In this document: positions 11,866-24,460 of the stretch, piece by piece
How the letters are laid out: each line of letters starts with the position of its first letter
Position numbering within the stretch: the stretch's first letter is position 1
Assembly (NCBI RefSeq): GCF_000247815.1
Contig: NC_021681.1
Location: 5,454,713 to 5,518,712, forward strand
DNA: 64,000 nucleotides
DNA from: Ficedula albicollis
Taxonomy: Eukaryota; Chordata; Aves; Passeriformes; Muscicapidae
Direction: 5' to 3'
Notes under the pieces: model-generated
What the model saw: the letters and a program-made list of their open reading frames with translations, nothing else
Database searches by the model: none
Told to the model about the DNA's origin: nothing
Translations under genes and position numbers: made by a program

Positions 11866-13577
11866 TCATCCCTTGGGGAGTTTCTCCCTGTGGCAAAGCA
11901 CCAGGATTTCACATCCTCTGGTGAGTTCCACTGCCCTCAGCACAGCAGAAGCTCCAACACCACAGGAATGCTGCCAGGGGCGTCTGTCCAGGCAGCATTT
12001 CTTGCACCCACAAGGTCTGGATGTCCCAAAGCTGCAGGAGGGGACCCTTGGGGAGGATTTCCAGCTGCATCAGGGTCTGGGGGATGTGGCAGCAGAGTCT
12101 GGACTCCCAGCTGGTGGCACAGCCAGGGGACAGGGACACCAAAAGCTGACTGAACTGAGACATTGTCTTGCCTGATCAGATGCAGCAGGGCAGCCAGATC
12201 TCCCACATCTCCCAAAATCATTCCCTTGGAGGGCAGGCAGAGGGTGTCCTGCTCAGGGAAGGCTTTGTTAGGTGATCCCTCCTCCAAAAGCCACCTTGGC
12301 AGCAGGAGTGGGAAGTTGGGACCTCCACTCTCCATTAAAATGGAATTTTAAGCATTGATATGGGAAGAGGTGACACTGAAAACTCCCTGTCCTTGGCACC
12401 TCCTCCTGCCTGCTCCTGGAGCATCCCTGGCGTGTTTCCAGCACACAGGAGGCTGCACAGCTCTTTGTCTGGCGAAACCCATTGTCCCACACTTTGTTTT
12501 CCCAAGGAGCCCGTGGAAAAGCTTCCTTTGGTCAAGGTTCCCAGGGCAAGCTCAGCTTTGGGACTGCCAAAACCCAGCAGCATGTTAAAAAAAAAAAAAA
12601 AATTCCTTGGTGCCATGTATTACTTTATTAACACTGGTTGTCCACACCTTGCTGTGCCCCGTGGAAAAGCTGCATCCCTGGGAAGCATGGATGCCTTTGG
12701 ACAGCCTGTGGGTGCCTCCTGCTCATCCCTGCTCTCCCAGCTGGGGTGGCCAGGGCTAGGGATGGCCGGGGCTCTGGAAGCCACTAGATGTCAGGGTTAC
12801 TCCGTGCAGCCGTGACACCTCCAGATGTGGCACAGCTGGCTTGTCCTGGAGGTCCCCTGAGTGTCCCCCAGGGCAGGCAGGGCCAGGCACAGCCTGTGTC
12901 ACAGCAGGAGTCAGAGGAAGAGCCAGGAGAAGGTGGGATGAAGGCTTTGTCCCTGCAGGCTGTTCAGTCTCCCTCTGGAATGACAGCCACGGGTTGGGTT
13001 GTCCAGGGGGTTTCTGACTCTGCAGGAAAAAACTGTCCCCAGAGTCGTGGGTGTCTTCAAAACTGGGTGTTGGTGGTCATCCAGCAGAAATGTGCATGGG
13101 CAGCCTGAGTGGGTTTGGAATTCTTGCTGGACACAGGTCAAGGCATCACCTGAATCCCCCACACCTGGGCTGATCATCAATGTGACCAACAGCAACCCCT
13201 GAGCCCCCCTGTCCTGCCTGGAAACACATTTTCATCCAACAATATTTAACCTTTACAATCACCCTCTTCTTTAAAACCCTCAGCACCCAGATTTTGGTGG
13301 GGGAAAAAAAGTGGGAAATTGCTCTGATTTTTACAGAAAACGTGAAAAAGTTCAGGTTTTACAAAGACGCCAAGGTTTTCTGTAGATTGAAAAATATCCA
13401 GCTGAAGCTGCCCGATTTTCTGAAGCATGCCAGTTGTTTATTGCATTTATTCTAATATTGAGTGCTGAGTTCACATTATAGATAAGGATTATTAACAACT
13501 CATTTTAACGTTAAAGGAATTGAAGGAAGTCATTTCATTATAAACAGGGGAATGTGGCAGCTCAAATAAGGATTAAG
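11866..13577. other. Unique non-coding sequence with an A tract
   Basis: An A16 tract lies at 12587-12602. Otherwise nothing recognised. Short open frames on both strands overlap one another and have no domain. Confidence 0.45.
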
Positions 13578-13792
13578 AAGGGGAAATGGCTTCCTACTGC
13601 TGCAGGGTTGGGTTAGATGGGATTTTGGGAAGGGATTGCTCCCTTTGAGGGTGGTGAGGCCCTGGCAAAAGGTGCCAGAGAAGCTCTGGTTGTCCCATCA
13701 CTGGAAATATCCAAGCCCAGGCTGGATGGGACTTGGAGCAAGTTGGAAAAGTGGAAGGTGTCCTTGCCTGTAGCAGAAGGTGGGACTGGAGG
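13578..13792 (+). mobile_element. CR1 LINE 3' fragment
   Basis: Sense CR1: GGGGAAATGGCTTCCTACTG, GTTAGATGGGATTTTGGG, GAGGGTGGTGAGGCCCTGG, ATCCAAGCCCAGGCTGGATG, GTGGAAGGTGTCCTTGCC. The last few bases of the tail are missing. Confidence 0.88.
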
Positions 13793-15143
13793 TGAATTTT
13801 CTGCCTTTACTGGAAAGCAGGTCATTTATTAGGAGGAAAAAAAAAATAATTCAATGTCTTTTTGTAGTTAGAGCTTCTCAAATCCCCTTCTCAGCAAAGG
13901 AATCAACAATTACAGCTGGCTCTGGGCTCCATCACCACTTAGGCATGATGGATCTGCAATTCCATAGTTTTCATTAGAGCAAATAGGCACCCAAGTCCAT
14001 CAATAAACCATATGATGTGCAGGGATACTGATAACAGCAGCCTATTAGATTCATTAGTGCTAATCAGGAGGGAGGCATCGATGGCAGCTCGTTGATAATG
14101 CTCACTTAAAGAAGTGCTTTTTAGGGTGAGTGATTTCAGTGGTGTGGGAGCTCTGGAAAGGCTCTGGAGGGAAATGTCAAACCTGCCTCATTCCCTGGAA
14201 AAGAAGGGAAAAACCCCCAGATGAGATCATACAATGAACATTTTAATCAACGATGAGGGCACGCAGTGGCAGCAGGTGAGGAACTGGGAAGAGGGAAGGG
14301 AGGGGGAAGATTTCCAGAGGGAATATGTTGGACACTGGTTTGAACCACAGAATTTGGGAGTGTTGGAAATGCAGCCAGGTGTGGAGGGCAGCCCAGGATC
14401 TCCTGGCACACAAAGGAAAGGGGAGATCAGAAAAACAACCACACTGTGGATGGGATGAGGTTTCTTCAGATGGGATCCAATCCAACAAATGAATTGTCAT
14501 CTCAGAATCCCAAAACTTGGTGAACTTGTCATAGCTGCTGAGGTGGTCACAGGAAATAACTGTGGTGACAAACCATTAGAAAATCATTTGGAAGCAGAGG
14601 GGAAGAAAGTAAGTGTGGATCTCCCTCAAATCACACAGGCAAATCCAGGAACTTTGATCGAAACTTGCTGGAAAATTTGGGGGCCTGAAAGTTAAGGAGA
14701 CTAGCTGGAAGTTGGCTGGTAAGTAACAGGGAAAATATGTTGCAAAAAAATTCCAGCTATGGCAGGGTGACTAAACATATTAGCAGTGAGATGGGAACCC
14801 TCCCAAAAGGAGAAAGGAGCAGAAAGGATGGAAAAAAGGCTGATCATCCAAAAAAGATGTGACACAAAAGTCGGGAAATGTCAGGAGAGAATGAAAATTG
14901 AGAAATTCATACTTCACTGGAACTGGCAAAATATATTAAAACCTCCAACAAAAGGCAGTCCCTGGAGCCTTGGCTCTTCCTTGTTCTTCCCTTGTGTAGC
15001 TAAAGATTGCAGCTTGTCCAGGAAAGCCCAGGCTGAGGATGATTGTGTTCCTGGGGATTGGGACGGAGGCAGAGCAGAGCTGCAGGAACAGGACAGAGCT
15101 GATGAAGAATGAAAACTGTGGGGCACTCAGGCTGGTGGGAGGA
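13793..15143. other. Unique sequence with an AT-rich block
   Basis: 13985-14110 carries several TAAT/ATTA words (ATTAGATTCATTAGTGC, CTAATCAGG) in an otherwise plain region; it is a weak candidate conserved non-coding element. Nothing else recognised. Confidence 0.4.
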
Positions 15144-15370
15144 TGTTGGGTGCTGCTGGGAACCAGGGGAAAAGCAGCCTTGAAGCCTTGATTTTCTCAG
15201 GATGCACAAGGACAAGAAATTACGACAGAGCCGTGTGAGTGTCTCGTGATGTTTTACAAAAAGCATGTTTTCAAAGAGGTGTTGCCTTCTTGGACCAATG
15301 AGTCTTTTCTACTCTGTTTTGCATGTACTACCCTATATAAGTGTAGTGTTTCTTCAAATAAAGCTCTAAA
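15144..15370 (+). mobile_element. Endogenous retrovirus LTR, family C, 3'-truncated
   Basis: Matches the family C LTRs at 27533-27867 and 62558-62882 from their first bases (TGTTGGGTGCTGCTGGGAAC here). It passes through TATATA at 15334-15339 and AATAAA at 15357-15362, then breaks off where CR1 sequence begins. The last 100 bp or so of the LTR are absent. No matching target duplication can be expected. Confidence 0.85.
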
Positions 15371-15886
15371 GGGGAAGGAGGCTCTTACAAGATAATGAGG
15401 AAAGGCTGGAAGAACTGGGATTGTTCAGCGTGGAGAAGAAAAGCTCCAGCTGATCTCATTGTTGCCTTCCAGTACCTGAAGGAGCTGTGGACAGAGACAA
15501 TTTCCAAGGGGTGGAGTGACTGGACAAGGGGAATGGCTTCCCACTGCCAGAGGGCAGGGTTAGATGGGATATTGGGAAGGATTTCCTCCCTGTGAGGGTG
15601 GTTAGGCCTGGCACAGGGTGCCCAGAGAAGCTGTGGCTGTCCCATCCCTGGCAGCGTCCAAGGCCAGGCTGGACAAGCCTTGGAGCAACCTGGGACAGTG
15701 GGAGGTGTCCCTGCCCATGGCAGGAGTGGGACTGGGTGGTTTTAAGGTCCCTTCCCACCCAAACCCTCCTGGGATTCCAAGCCTTGGAGCAACCTGGGAC
15801 AGTGGGAGGTGTCCCTGCCCATGGCAGGAGTGGGACTGGGTGGTTTTAAGGTCCCTTCCCACCCAAACCCTCCTGGGATTCTCTGA
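15371..15886 (+). mobile_element. CR1 LINE fragment, tail duplicated
   Basis: Sense CR1 order is clear: GAGGAAAGGCTGGAAGAACTG, AGCGTGGAGAAGA, CCAGTACCTGAAGGAGCTG, GGTTAGATGGGATATTGGG, CTGTGAGGGTGGTTAGG, GTCCAAGGCCAGGCTGGA, then the 3' end twice over. It abuts a truncated LTR directly on its left. Confidence 0.9.
15675..15882 (+). repeat. Tandem duplication of a CR1 3' end, 104-bp unit x2
   Basis: 15675-15778 and 15779-15882 appear identical. Each holds AAGCCTTGGAGCAACCTGGG through AAACCCTCCTGGGATTC. The junction falls in CCAAG, which resembles the unit start, so a short homology may have guided it. Confidence 0.92.
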
Positions 15887-17704
15887 AGGCTCCCAAGCTC
15901 ACTGATGACCCTCTGGGAATGCTGATCCTCACTGACCACCCCTGCTCCTGCTCACCCCTCCCAGCTCTCCATTCCTAGGGAGAGCTGGATGTATCCAGCA
16001 GGGAGTGGCCACCAGCTGTGACTCCCAGCAGACACTGGCCTTTGGTTTCTCTGCACAAAGGAACCTTGGCTTCTCCTCTGGGCCATCATGTTTCCTGCCA
16101 ACATGGGACTGAAAATTACAGCAGGACTTCATTTGTAGCATCTCAGAGGCACAAAAGGAGTCTTTTCCTCCAGCTTCAACACTGCCACAGCCCCTGGAAC
16201 AAGCTCAGAGTCTGGCACAGCCTCATCCCTCCCTCTGGAAGTCTCTCTGTGGCTCGGTTCTTCCATCCTGCAGACCCCAGTCTGGCTTTGCTGTGCTCTG
16301 TGTGTTCCTGTGTCATCTGGCACCACGGTGGTTTGGTCCTGAATCTGTTGCTCTCATCCCAGTGGGAAGGACAGATGTTGGCAGAGGGGAAGCATGGGCT
16401 CCAAAATCCCACAGAACTGCAGGATTTTCCCTCTGCTCTGGGCAAATATTGACTGGGGCCAGCTTCAGCAGCCTCCTCCCCTCGTGGATGCTCCAACATG
16501 GAACACAAACAGTGATAAACAGGAGCAATTACTCCCCATGTTCCCAATCACCCCATTTCCCTCCCCCCCGCTATTGATTTTGGAAACACTGTTTGAAAAG
16601 TGAAAAGGCAAAAAAAAACCAACAACCCCCTTCATGGCCTGTAATACCTAAATGGAAATTTAATCCCTGCTCCATCCACCATCCCCTGGCTGCATTTGTT
16701 TGCCAGGCACATTTGGATTGTTTTGTTTACTGCTGACTGTGTTTATGATTATTTTAATAGAGAGTGTTGCACGATACATTTTGTATGAAGGTCACTGCTT
16801 AGACATTCTCGACTGGAGCCGCTCGGATTCCTAATGAATTCTCGCTGCCTCTCGCAGGGCTCTCTCCATTTCCAGCGGGGCTCCCGCTGCAATCCCACAT
16901 TAGCCACGTGCTGGGTACATCCCATTCTCTGCTGCCGGGCCGAGCAGAGTGGGAAGGGCACTGGGCAGCTGCTGGTGCCAATCGTTTCACCCAGGGGTTA
17001 ACGCACTGCCCACAAACGCGGCCAGCAGAAACGGGATAAACGGAACACTTCAGGGATCCTTATGCGTGCCCCAGGCTCTTTTTGGTGCCAAGCTCAGAAT
17101 GAGCTGTGAGACAGCAGATCTCACTCGCAGAGAATTTGCCTTTCCAAAGCGTCCGTTCCTCCCCAGGAATCGCCCCCAGCCCGCCGGAATCACCGCTATT
17201 TGCAGCTCTGCTGTGCTGAGCCTGAGCCTGTTTGGGGCCTCCATGAATCCCTGATGCTCCCCACTGCCCTCCTGCCTTTGCCCTGCTCCATATGCATGAG
17301 GCAAGACTTGTTTTGTCTTCCTGACCAGCTGGCATCAGGTCCCAGTGAGGAGTTCTGGAAGGAATTCTGCTGGCAGAAATGCTCTGGCCGTGTACTGAAA
17401 ATCAGGGGCTACGTATTTGCATTCACTGGACAAGGTGTGAGCCATTGGAATGCAGGACTTTCCCAGTGTGAGGATAAGGATTGGTAAATAAGGAGTCCAG
17501 CCTGCCTCCATGGCAGTTTTGGTGGATTTGGGGAGGACCTGGACCAAGCAGGCAGAGGGAGAAAGGCTGTACCAGCATCATCATCACCCCAGGCCTTGGC
17601 AGACTGGAGATGTTTGGGTGAAGGATCTGTTCCGGTGTGGACTGAGTTCAGAGCCAGGTAACATTCCCCACAAACTCCAGCTCAAGGGTTTTGTTGTCTA
17701 TGTA
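15887..17704. other. Unique sequence: AT-rich block then CpG-richer block
   Basis: 16640-16800 is AT-rich and low in CpG. 16801-17210 has clearly more CpG than its surroundings (for example CGACTGGAGCCGCTCGG, AACGCGGCC, CGCCCCCAGCCCGCCGG). The pair could be a regulatory element, but I see no TATA/Inr, splice pattern or coding frame that would make it a promoter. Confidence 0.4.
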
Positions 17705-17930
17705 TGGAATCATGGAATCATTAGGGTCGGAAAAGCTCTCCAAGATCGAGTCCAACCATTCCTGGAGCACTTCCAAGGCCACCACTGACCCGTGTCCCCA
17801 AGTGTCACACCCATGTCTTTTAAATCCCACCATGGACATGACTCCCCCAGAGCCTTGAGCAGCTGTTCCAGTGTTTAACCACCTTTTAGTGAAGAAATTT
17901 TCCCTAATATCCAACCTAAACCAGAGGTGG
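17705..17930 (-). mobile_element. CR1 LINE fragment, different subfamily
   Basis: Complement of a CR1 of another subfamily: AATCATGGAATCATTAGGG, TCCAAGATCGAGTCCAACC, AAGGCCACCACTGACCCGTG, GTCTTTTAAATCCCACCATG, TTTAGTGAAGAAATTTTCCC. Fairly diverged. Confidence 0.85.
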
Positions 17931-20900
17931 AGCTACTGGAGTCCCTGGTTTCTCTGTATTCACGGATTTTTCCTCCCTGATCCAAGTGGACTCTCCACAG
18001 TCCATATCCTTTGGCACAAACAGCATTCAGGGAATGGATGAAACCCATCTCCTCTTGTTTGCCTGAACCAATCCCTGTTCCTGTCCTTTCTGATCCTCTT
18101 GTTCTCTCACAGGAAGAAAGGATTATCTGGGGATACTGGTGGATTTGTAGCTCAGGTTGCTGTAGCAAGCTCTGCTCCAGTTCTCCTGCTCCTTTCTTCA
18201 GGTACAGGATGGGAAGGGCCCCAATGGTCTCACAGGTGTGCTCAGGTGTGCTCACCTCTGAGCCTTGTTTGAAACAGCTGGATCCAAGCTGCCTTTGGAC
18301 ACTTTGGGATGCTTTCAAACCCTTCTTTCTCCCTGAGAAGTGGCCGTTGAAAAGCTCTGGGCTTGGTTCCCATCTCCTGGTTGTGATTAAATGCTCAGCA
18401 GCTCAGCTTTGGCAGAGGGAGGGATCCCTCCAGCTCTCCCCCCAGCTAGGCTTGGGTTGGGATGGTCTGGGATCCATTAGCACGAGGCAAAAAAAATCAC
18501 AGATAATAAAAACAACACAGCCCCTAATGATCTTTTGTTTTATGCAGTCTGGCTTCTATTCCAACAAAACACAGGCAGAACCCTCTTTCCAAGAGTTCCT
18601 GGAGAACAGACAGACACAATTGCCTGACTCCAGTGTGCTTTCATCTCCCACTGTCAGGAGACACCACATTTATCTCTGCCTTCATTGTCTTTTATTCCCA
18701 CCACCTGCTGGGAGCTGGAGCCGTACCTGGATGGAATTTTTGCCTGCTTAGTAATCTCTGCCTCCTCTGCTGTCGTGTCCCAGAGCTCTGGGGGTGTTCC
18801 ATGGGTCATTTTGTCCAGGAAGTGTTTTCTCATTTAAATACTCAGCCATGCAGACTCTGGAATGCCCGTGGGCATTACAAACAAAGGGAAAAGGATCTGG
18901 AAAAAAAAAACAAACCAAAAAACCTTCAATCTACCTCAACCATCCAAGGGTTTGCTCTTCTTTGCAAGGCAATTTTGAAGGCTGGCAGGAATCAGTGGTC
19001 CTTCCCCGTTCCAAGGAGATGGACATAGCTCCAACCTGGAAGGAAAAGCCATTCCAAGGACTGTCCAGAAACTCTGGCTGCCCAAACTGGTACTTCCTGA
19101 TTTCCTTAGTGAATAGCTCAGCACTTAGGCTGAAAACATATCTGGTGCACGGCGCTATTCCATCACATCTGGGCAGGGTGGGGAGAGGTGGAGCCCAGCA
19201 TTGGTGGTCAGAGAGGTCCCTCCTGCTTTTGGAGTCCCATCCAGGAGGCAGAAGAGGCCTCACCTGTCAGCCTTGCCAGCCTCAGCCTCTCATCCTCCTC
19301 TAGAGTGACATCATAAATTGTCCAGGCTTCCTCAGCCTCCATGAGCTCCCTGGATGAGGAGCTGCCACCATCTGGAATTTAACCCGTCATGCCCAGACTG
19401 GAAGGTGAAGCCTGGTGGTGAGGACAGACACATTCCAGGTCCAAGTCATTCCCAAAAAAAGGCTGAGGGGACAGAGGGATCCAACTCCAGCAGCACAGGC
19501 TGTGAATCAGAGCAGACTTTGCCAAGGAGCTCCTGGGTGAGAAGCAAACAGGGCCGTGGACAATCCTGAAAGTGACCCAGACCATTGCCCACCCCTTTTC
19601 CACAGGCAGAGCTGGGATCTGTGGCCTGAGAGATGGAAGGCACGGAGTGGAGACATCAAGGTTCACTCTTGGTGTGCTCCACCTCCTCCTCACAACTCCT
19701 CACCTCCCAAAATCCTGGGCAGTCCTTGGTGGGCTTGGGCAGGGCTGGGGAGCATCTCCTGGGGGTTGTGCCAGGTTTGGATCATTGCTGCCTCAAGGCC
19801 AGCAAGAAGTAGGGAACAGGCACAACAGATCTGTTCCCAAAGCACCCAGGTCTGGGAAATCCCTCCACGACCTGAAGCTTAAGGATCCCAACTCAGCTCC
19901 ATTCCTTAAACTGGGCAGGCACAGGGTGCTGGTTCAGGGCTTTTCTCTTCTCTGCCATTAATTAAAATGTATGTTGATAACATCCTCCTCTCTTCTGTCC
20001 TTGGCCATAACAGATATATTCTGTGTTTAGGGTGGAAATATTTGCCATCATTCACGTTTTGGCTTGATGTAGATATCTGGGTGACCTTTAGCAGCCTGTG
20101 ATATATAGAAAAGCTGATTACATGTTCCTTGATTTCATAGGAGGGATCGATATAAAAAAGATTAGGGGGAAAAATAGAGTTTCATTCATTTTAAACAAAT
20201 CCTGACAATGGTTTCTTTGAGAAACTCAGACCTCTAATCCTCAGAACGAGGATTTGAAAGCTGGCAGGGAGTCACAAACTGACACCACTGGAAAACTTCT
20301 GCCCTGGCTTGTCCAGTCCAAAACTCTGAGGATCTCCCTGCACATGGGTTCCATGCTCAGCTGGTCAGAAGGAGCTGAGGCCCCTGAAAGCCCCAGAGAG
20401 GTGGGAGCTGCTCTTGCAGCCCTGGCTGGAGGTTGTTTTAAACCTCTCCATGCCATTATCTTCTTGTGCTGGAACAGCTCTGCCTGGTTTCCAGCAGCAG
20501 CACTTTCCCTGATAACTCAGGTCTGGGTGTAGAAGACTCCTTGCCAAGCTCTGGAGGAAATGCAACCACAGCTGAAGGGCTGGGGAGCAAAGGAGGAAAG
20601 GTTCTGAGAGGGTGGATTTGTCCTCCACCTCCAGTCCCACAGGATGCTTGGACTGGGGCAGGAATGGGCAGGGATTTGCACCTGACTTTCTGTCACACAA
20701 TTGTCTGAACGTCCTTGTCATCGTCTGAGGCAGCCTAGTGTGGTGTCTGTGCACACAGATCAAGCTCAGCCTTCCTGCTTCAGGTGGGATTAGGAGGGAG
20801 ACTGCTTTCCCTCTGGGAATGCTCTGCCAGCTGGCAGTGGAGTTGTTTGCTGTCTTCTGCAGGCTGATGGAATCTGAGGGATCACATGCTGCATTATGAA

Positions 20901-22697
20901 CACATCCCAGGAAATCCACTCTCCCAGGACCCCTCCTGAGGCAGATTTAAACGTGACTTCCCTCCCCAGCCTGTGGAGACTGAGCCAAAGCAGCTCCAGG
21001 TTACTGGAGTTTTGGGGGAAAGCCCAAACCAGGCTGTGATGCTGCAAGGGCCTCGTGGTGCCACTGCAATCATCAGCTGCAGTCCCCTCTGAGAGGATAA
21101 AAATGCTGCTCCAGTCCCTGCTGGTGTGCCTGCAGCCACAGAGGAGCGTGGCAGAGCAGGAATCTGCAGCAGGGGTGATTATCCCTCTGCTGGGGAGAGC
21201 AGCTGTGCTCCCACCTCCAGCTACACTCGCTCCTGCTTCCACCGAAAAAGCCAGAGATTTTCCCATTTGTTTGGTTTCCCTGGAATAGAAATGTGTTTGT
21301 TCCATGTACCCAAGACTCCAGAGGTTGTGGCTGCACCTGCAGACTCCTGAGGGGCTGCTCTGACTTGTCAGTGGTTTATGGGTGACTCCAGGGCTGAGCT
21401 CAGCCCTTCTCCATCACTGACAGTGGCAGAGGAGGTAAATCCATGGAGCAGGAGCCTCTCCCTGCTCCTGCTTCTTCCTGCTGTGGGGAGTTGAGAGCAG
21501 AGAACTGGTCAGTGAAACCACAGCTCTATCTTACAGCCAGAGGTGAATCCTCAGGGAACACTTTCCTGAGGAGCCAAGGAATGTCACCACCACAGATCTG
21601 ATCCTTCCCTTATCCACCTTATCCTGGGCTGGGAGCAGCACTCAGAGCTTTCACAGCTGATTTGAATAGATTTGATCCCTGATTTGGGCACATCTGATAT
21701 GCCTCAGAAGCATTTCCAGGCAGGTATTCACAAATCAAATCTCTGTTCCTGGTGCACAAATCTCTCATGCTTGTTAAGAAAGCGCTTTTATTCCTAACAG
21801 GTAGAAAACAGAAGCAGAGGAATGAGGCATTTGGAGATGTTTTCCCTAAAAGAGATTTTAGTCCAAAAGAGAGAGAAATGCATCCTGATTTGAAAACAAG
21901 GGGAAACACATTAAAGGCTTGAACAAATTGTTTTGGTTTAATGCTAATTAGTAAAAGGTATGAAGGAAAACATTAATTTGTAGTAAGAAATAACTGATTT
22001 CTAAGTCTGGTATGACTCTCAACTTCTGTTTATAACATCCCAGTTATTATAGCAGGAAGGAGACCTACTCAGATACAGAATAGTTATATTTTCAGGCTGT
22101 CCCTGGTAACAGAGAGATTTATTATCCCTGACATGTCCCTGGTAGGAGCCTTTGCCAGGTGGAGAAGCCTCTCTCAGCTGGGATTGACAATTTTCCTCAT
22201 TAGTTCCATCATTTCTCTGAGGTCTCCATGCCACTGCACACCTCTCTCTGTCCACTGCATTTTTCCCCCCAGAAATTTAAGGAGAGCCCCAGCCTGGTTC
22301 CAGCCACCTGCTCCTCCTGCATCACCCCCCTGAACGAGGGCAGGATGGGAGCTGGAAGTGACCACGTGCGAAGGAATCTCTGGCGGCAGCAAGAGGATCA
22401 TCTTTCATCTAACACAGATTAAAAGGTGCTGATGTGGCCCCAAAACAGCAGAGTGCTCTTCCTGCAGCAGCTCCTCCTTCACATTCAATTGTCAAGCACG
22501 CTGGAGGAGGCAGCAGGTCAGGGCTCTGCGACATGAGGGACATGAGGGCAGGGAGGTGCTGGCACTCCCAAATCCACAGGGAATTCCCAGCTTCTGCAGT
22601 CATTGCTGGAAAAAGAGTTAGCACAAACCCTGGCAGCACCACACGGTGCTCCTGCTATCCCATCACGTCCCAGAAAATCTCCAGAGCTCCACAGAGC
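17931..22697. other. Long unique stretch, no gene or repeat recognised
   Basis: About 4.8 kb with no CR1, LTR or tandem repeat that I can see. The longest open frame (246 codons at 18011-18751, plus strand) has no recognisable domain. 20040-20140 is AT-rich and a weak conserved-element candidate. Confidence 0.45.
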
Positions 22698-22965
22698 CAT
22701 GGAATCACTGAATGCTTTGGGTTGCAAGGGACCTTAAAGACCATTCATGTCAGATCACCTCGCACTGTCCCAGGCTGCTCCAAGCCCTGTTCAACCTGGC
22801 CTTGGACACTTCCAGGGATCCAGGGGCAGCCACAGCCTCTCTGGGCAACTGTGCCAGGCCCTCAGCACCCTGACAAAAAAAAAAATTTCCCCAATATCCC
22901 ACCTAACGCTGCTCTCTTTCCATTTGAAGCCATTCCCTCTCACCCTATCACTACGATTCCTGATG
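22698..22965 (-). mobile_element. CR1 LINE 3' fragment
   Basis: Complement of CR1: CATGGAATCACTGAATGC, GGACCTTAAAGACCATTC, CAACCTGGCCTTGGACACTT, CCAGGGATCCAGGGGCAGCC, an A11 tract inside at about 22875, then CCTATCACTACGATTCCTGA. Confidence 0.9.
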
Positions 22966-23545
22966 GAAATTTTAAAATTCTGCAATTCTGCCCCAAGCCT
23001 GGTCCCTGGGGTTGATGGGGCAGCTCCAGCTCTGCCTGCTCAGCACAGGGAGCTTTGCCTTGACCTGTCCTCCCCAGGGAAACACGTTCAGTCCTCCCTG
23101 TGGATCTTTCCCCATCACTCAGCTGCAGAGTCTGGCATTATCCTCATGGCATCCCTGGCTGCTTGCATCGTCTGTGGATGTAACTGAACTTGCCAAATCC
23201 TCACTGCTCCTGCTTTAGGGCCTGCATGTGCTGTTTTGCCTGAAGGTACAGAGCACATAATCAACTGAAATCAGTGTTTGGAGGCTGGGCTGCCTCCATG
23301 AAAGCTCCTTGTTGCCATGAAACCCCACATTTTGGGTGGTTAGGAGTGTAAATATGGGAGTAGACTCCGATTTCATATCCCACACTTCAGCTGGAATGAT
23401 TTGCCATCATTTCAATTAAATCCATTTAAAGAAAATCCATGCCAGTCGTATTTTGTTACAAAACATCGCCAGTGAGAACAGAAGGATACAGGAAATCAAA
23501 ATCTATCATTCTCTCCTCAGGAATGACAAATCTAAAAAGTGAGAG
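22966..23545. other. Unique non-coding sequence
   Basis: Nothing recognised. Confidence 0.4.
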
Positions 23546-23600
23546 GGGCAGACTGGGTGATCTTTAAGGTCCCTTCCAACATAAACCATCTGAAGATTTA
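23546..23600 (+). mobile_element. CR1 LINE 3' end, very short
   Basis: Only about 55 bp: GACTGGGTGATCTTTAAGGT, then CCCTTCCAACATAAACCATC, with no tail repeat left. Confidence 0.7.
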
Positions 23601-24365
23601 GTGAAGTTTATCAATAACTTCGGTCAGGTGGCTTTAGGGGGAGGTTGTGCAGACTCCTGGAAATCCAGGGGCTTTTTTTCTTTTGGGAATACTCATACCA
23701 ATGACCCCAAAACTCATTTGTAGAGTTTTATTTTTACGTTTGTAGAATTTTATTTCTACAAATAACTTTTGAAAGCTATTTGTAGAATTTTAAAAGTGCA
23801 CAAAATATCAGGATTGTGCACTGAGGATGGCAGAGTCTCTAGTGAAGAAGTTCATTATCTCCTTGCACTCCCACCTTGGTCTCTCACTGGGTTCTCTGGA
23901 CAAACACCTCCTTTACCCCACTGCCAAAATCATCTTTGAAGGACCCTTAAGGTCCCGCCCCTCCCCAGTTTCAAGGAGGCTTGCTCAGGTTTTTTTTGCT
24001 AAATCTGAACATTCACAAGCCTTGTTCATATTATTTGCTGCAGATTCTGGCCCAGATCCCAGGACTGGTCACTTTTTTCAGCAGTGCTCTGTAGACAAGG
24101 GTTGATGGAGTTATCCCTTCAATCCCGACTCAGTTTTGAGGGACCAGAGGCTGGGAATGAGGCAGAGCTGGAACCTGGCCCAGCTTTGAGCTGAGCTGGG
24201 GTGCTCTGCAGGCAGAAAAGAACCTTGGGTGGGTGGTTCCATTTGAAGGAGCATCCATCTCAGGGCTGCTGGAAGTCACTTGATGGGACCTTGTAATTCC
24301 TCTGTGTTATTTTCCAATCCTGTGTGGACATCCCAGATAGATTCAGATACTTCCAACAGGGTGGA
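23601..24365. other. Unique sequence with TTTGTAGAATTTTA direct and inverted copies
   Basis: 23716-23795 holds three near copies of TTTGTAGAATTTTA in direct order, and one short inverted match (TTTGTAGAA ... TTCTACAAA, 23739-23764) that could form a small hairpin. No gene. Confidence 0.4.
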
Positions 24366-24460
24366 ATATCATGGAATCATGGAATGGTTTGGGTTGGAAG
24401 GGACCTTAAAGCCCAACTCTCTCCAACCCCTGCCATGGGCTAGTAGACCTTCCAGGGGAG
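24366..24460 (-). mobile_element. CR1 LINE 3' fragment
   Basis: Complement of CR1 tail with two copies of the 8-bp end (AATCATGG AATCATGG), then TTTGGGTTGGAAGGGACC and CCAACCCCTGCCATGGGC. One of the better preserved ends. Confidence 0.9.

Noticed and set aside
16801..17250. CpG-island promoter
   Set aside because: CpG is raised but not at island density throughout, and no first exon or core promoter signal is visible. Kept only as a weak regulatory candidate.
18011..18751. 246-codon open frame, plus strand
   Set aside because: No domain or family recognised, no codon bias visible, and overlapping frames on the other strand. The length is possible by chance in GC-moderate DNA.
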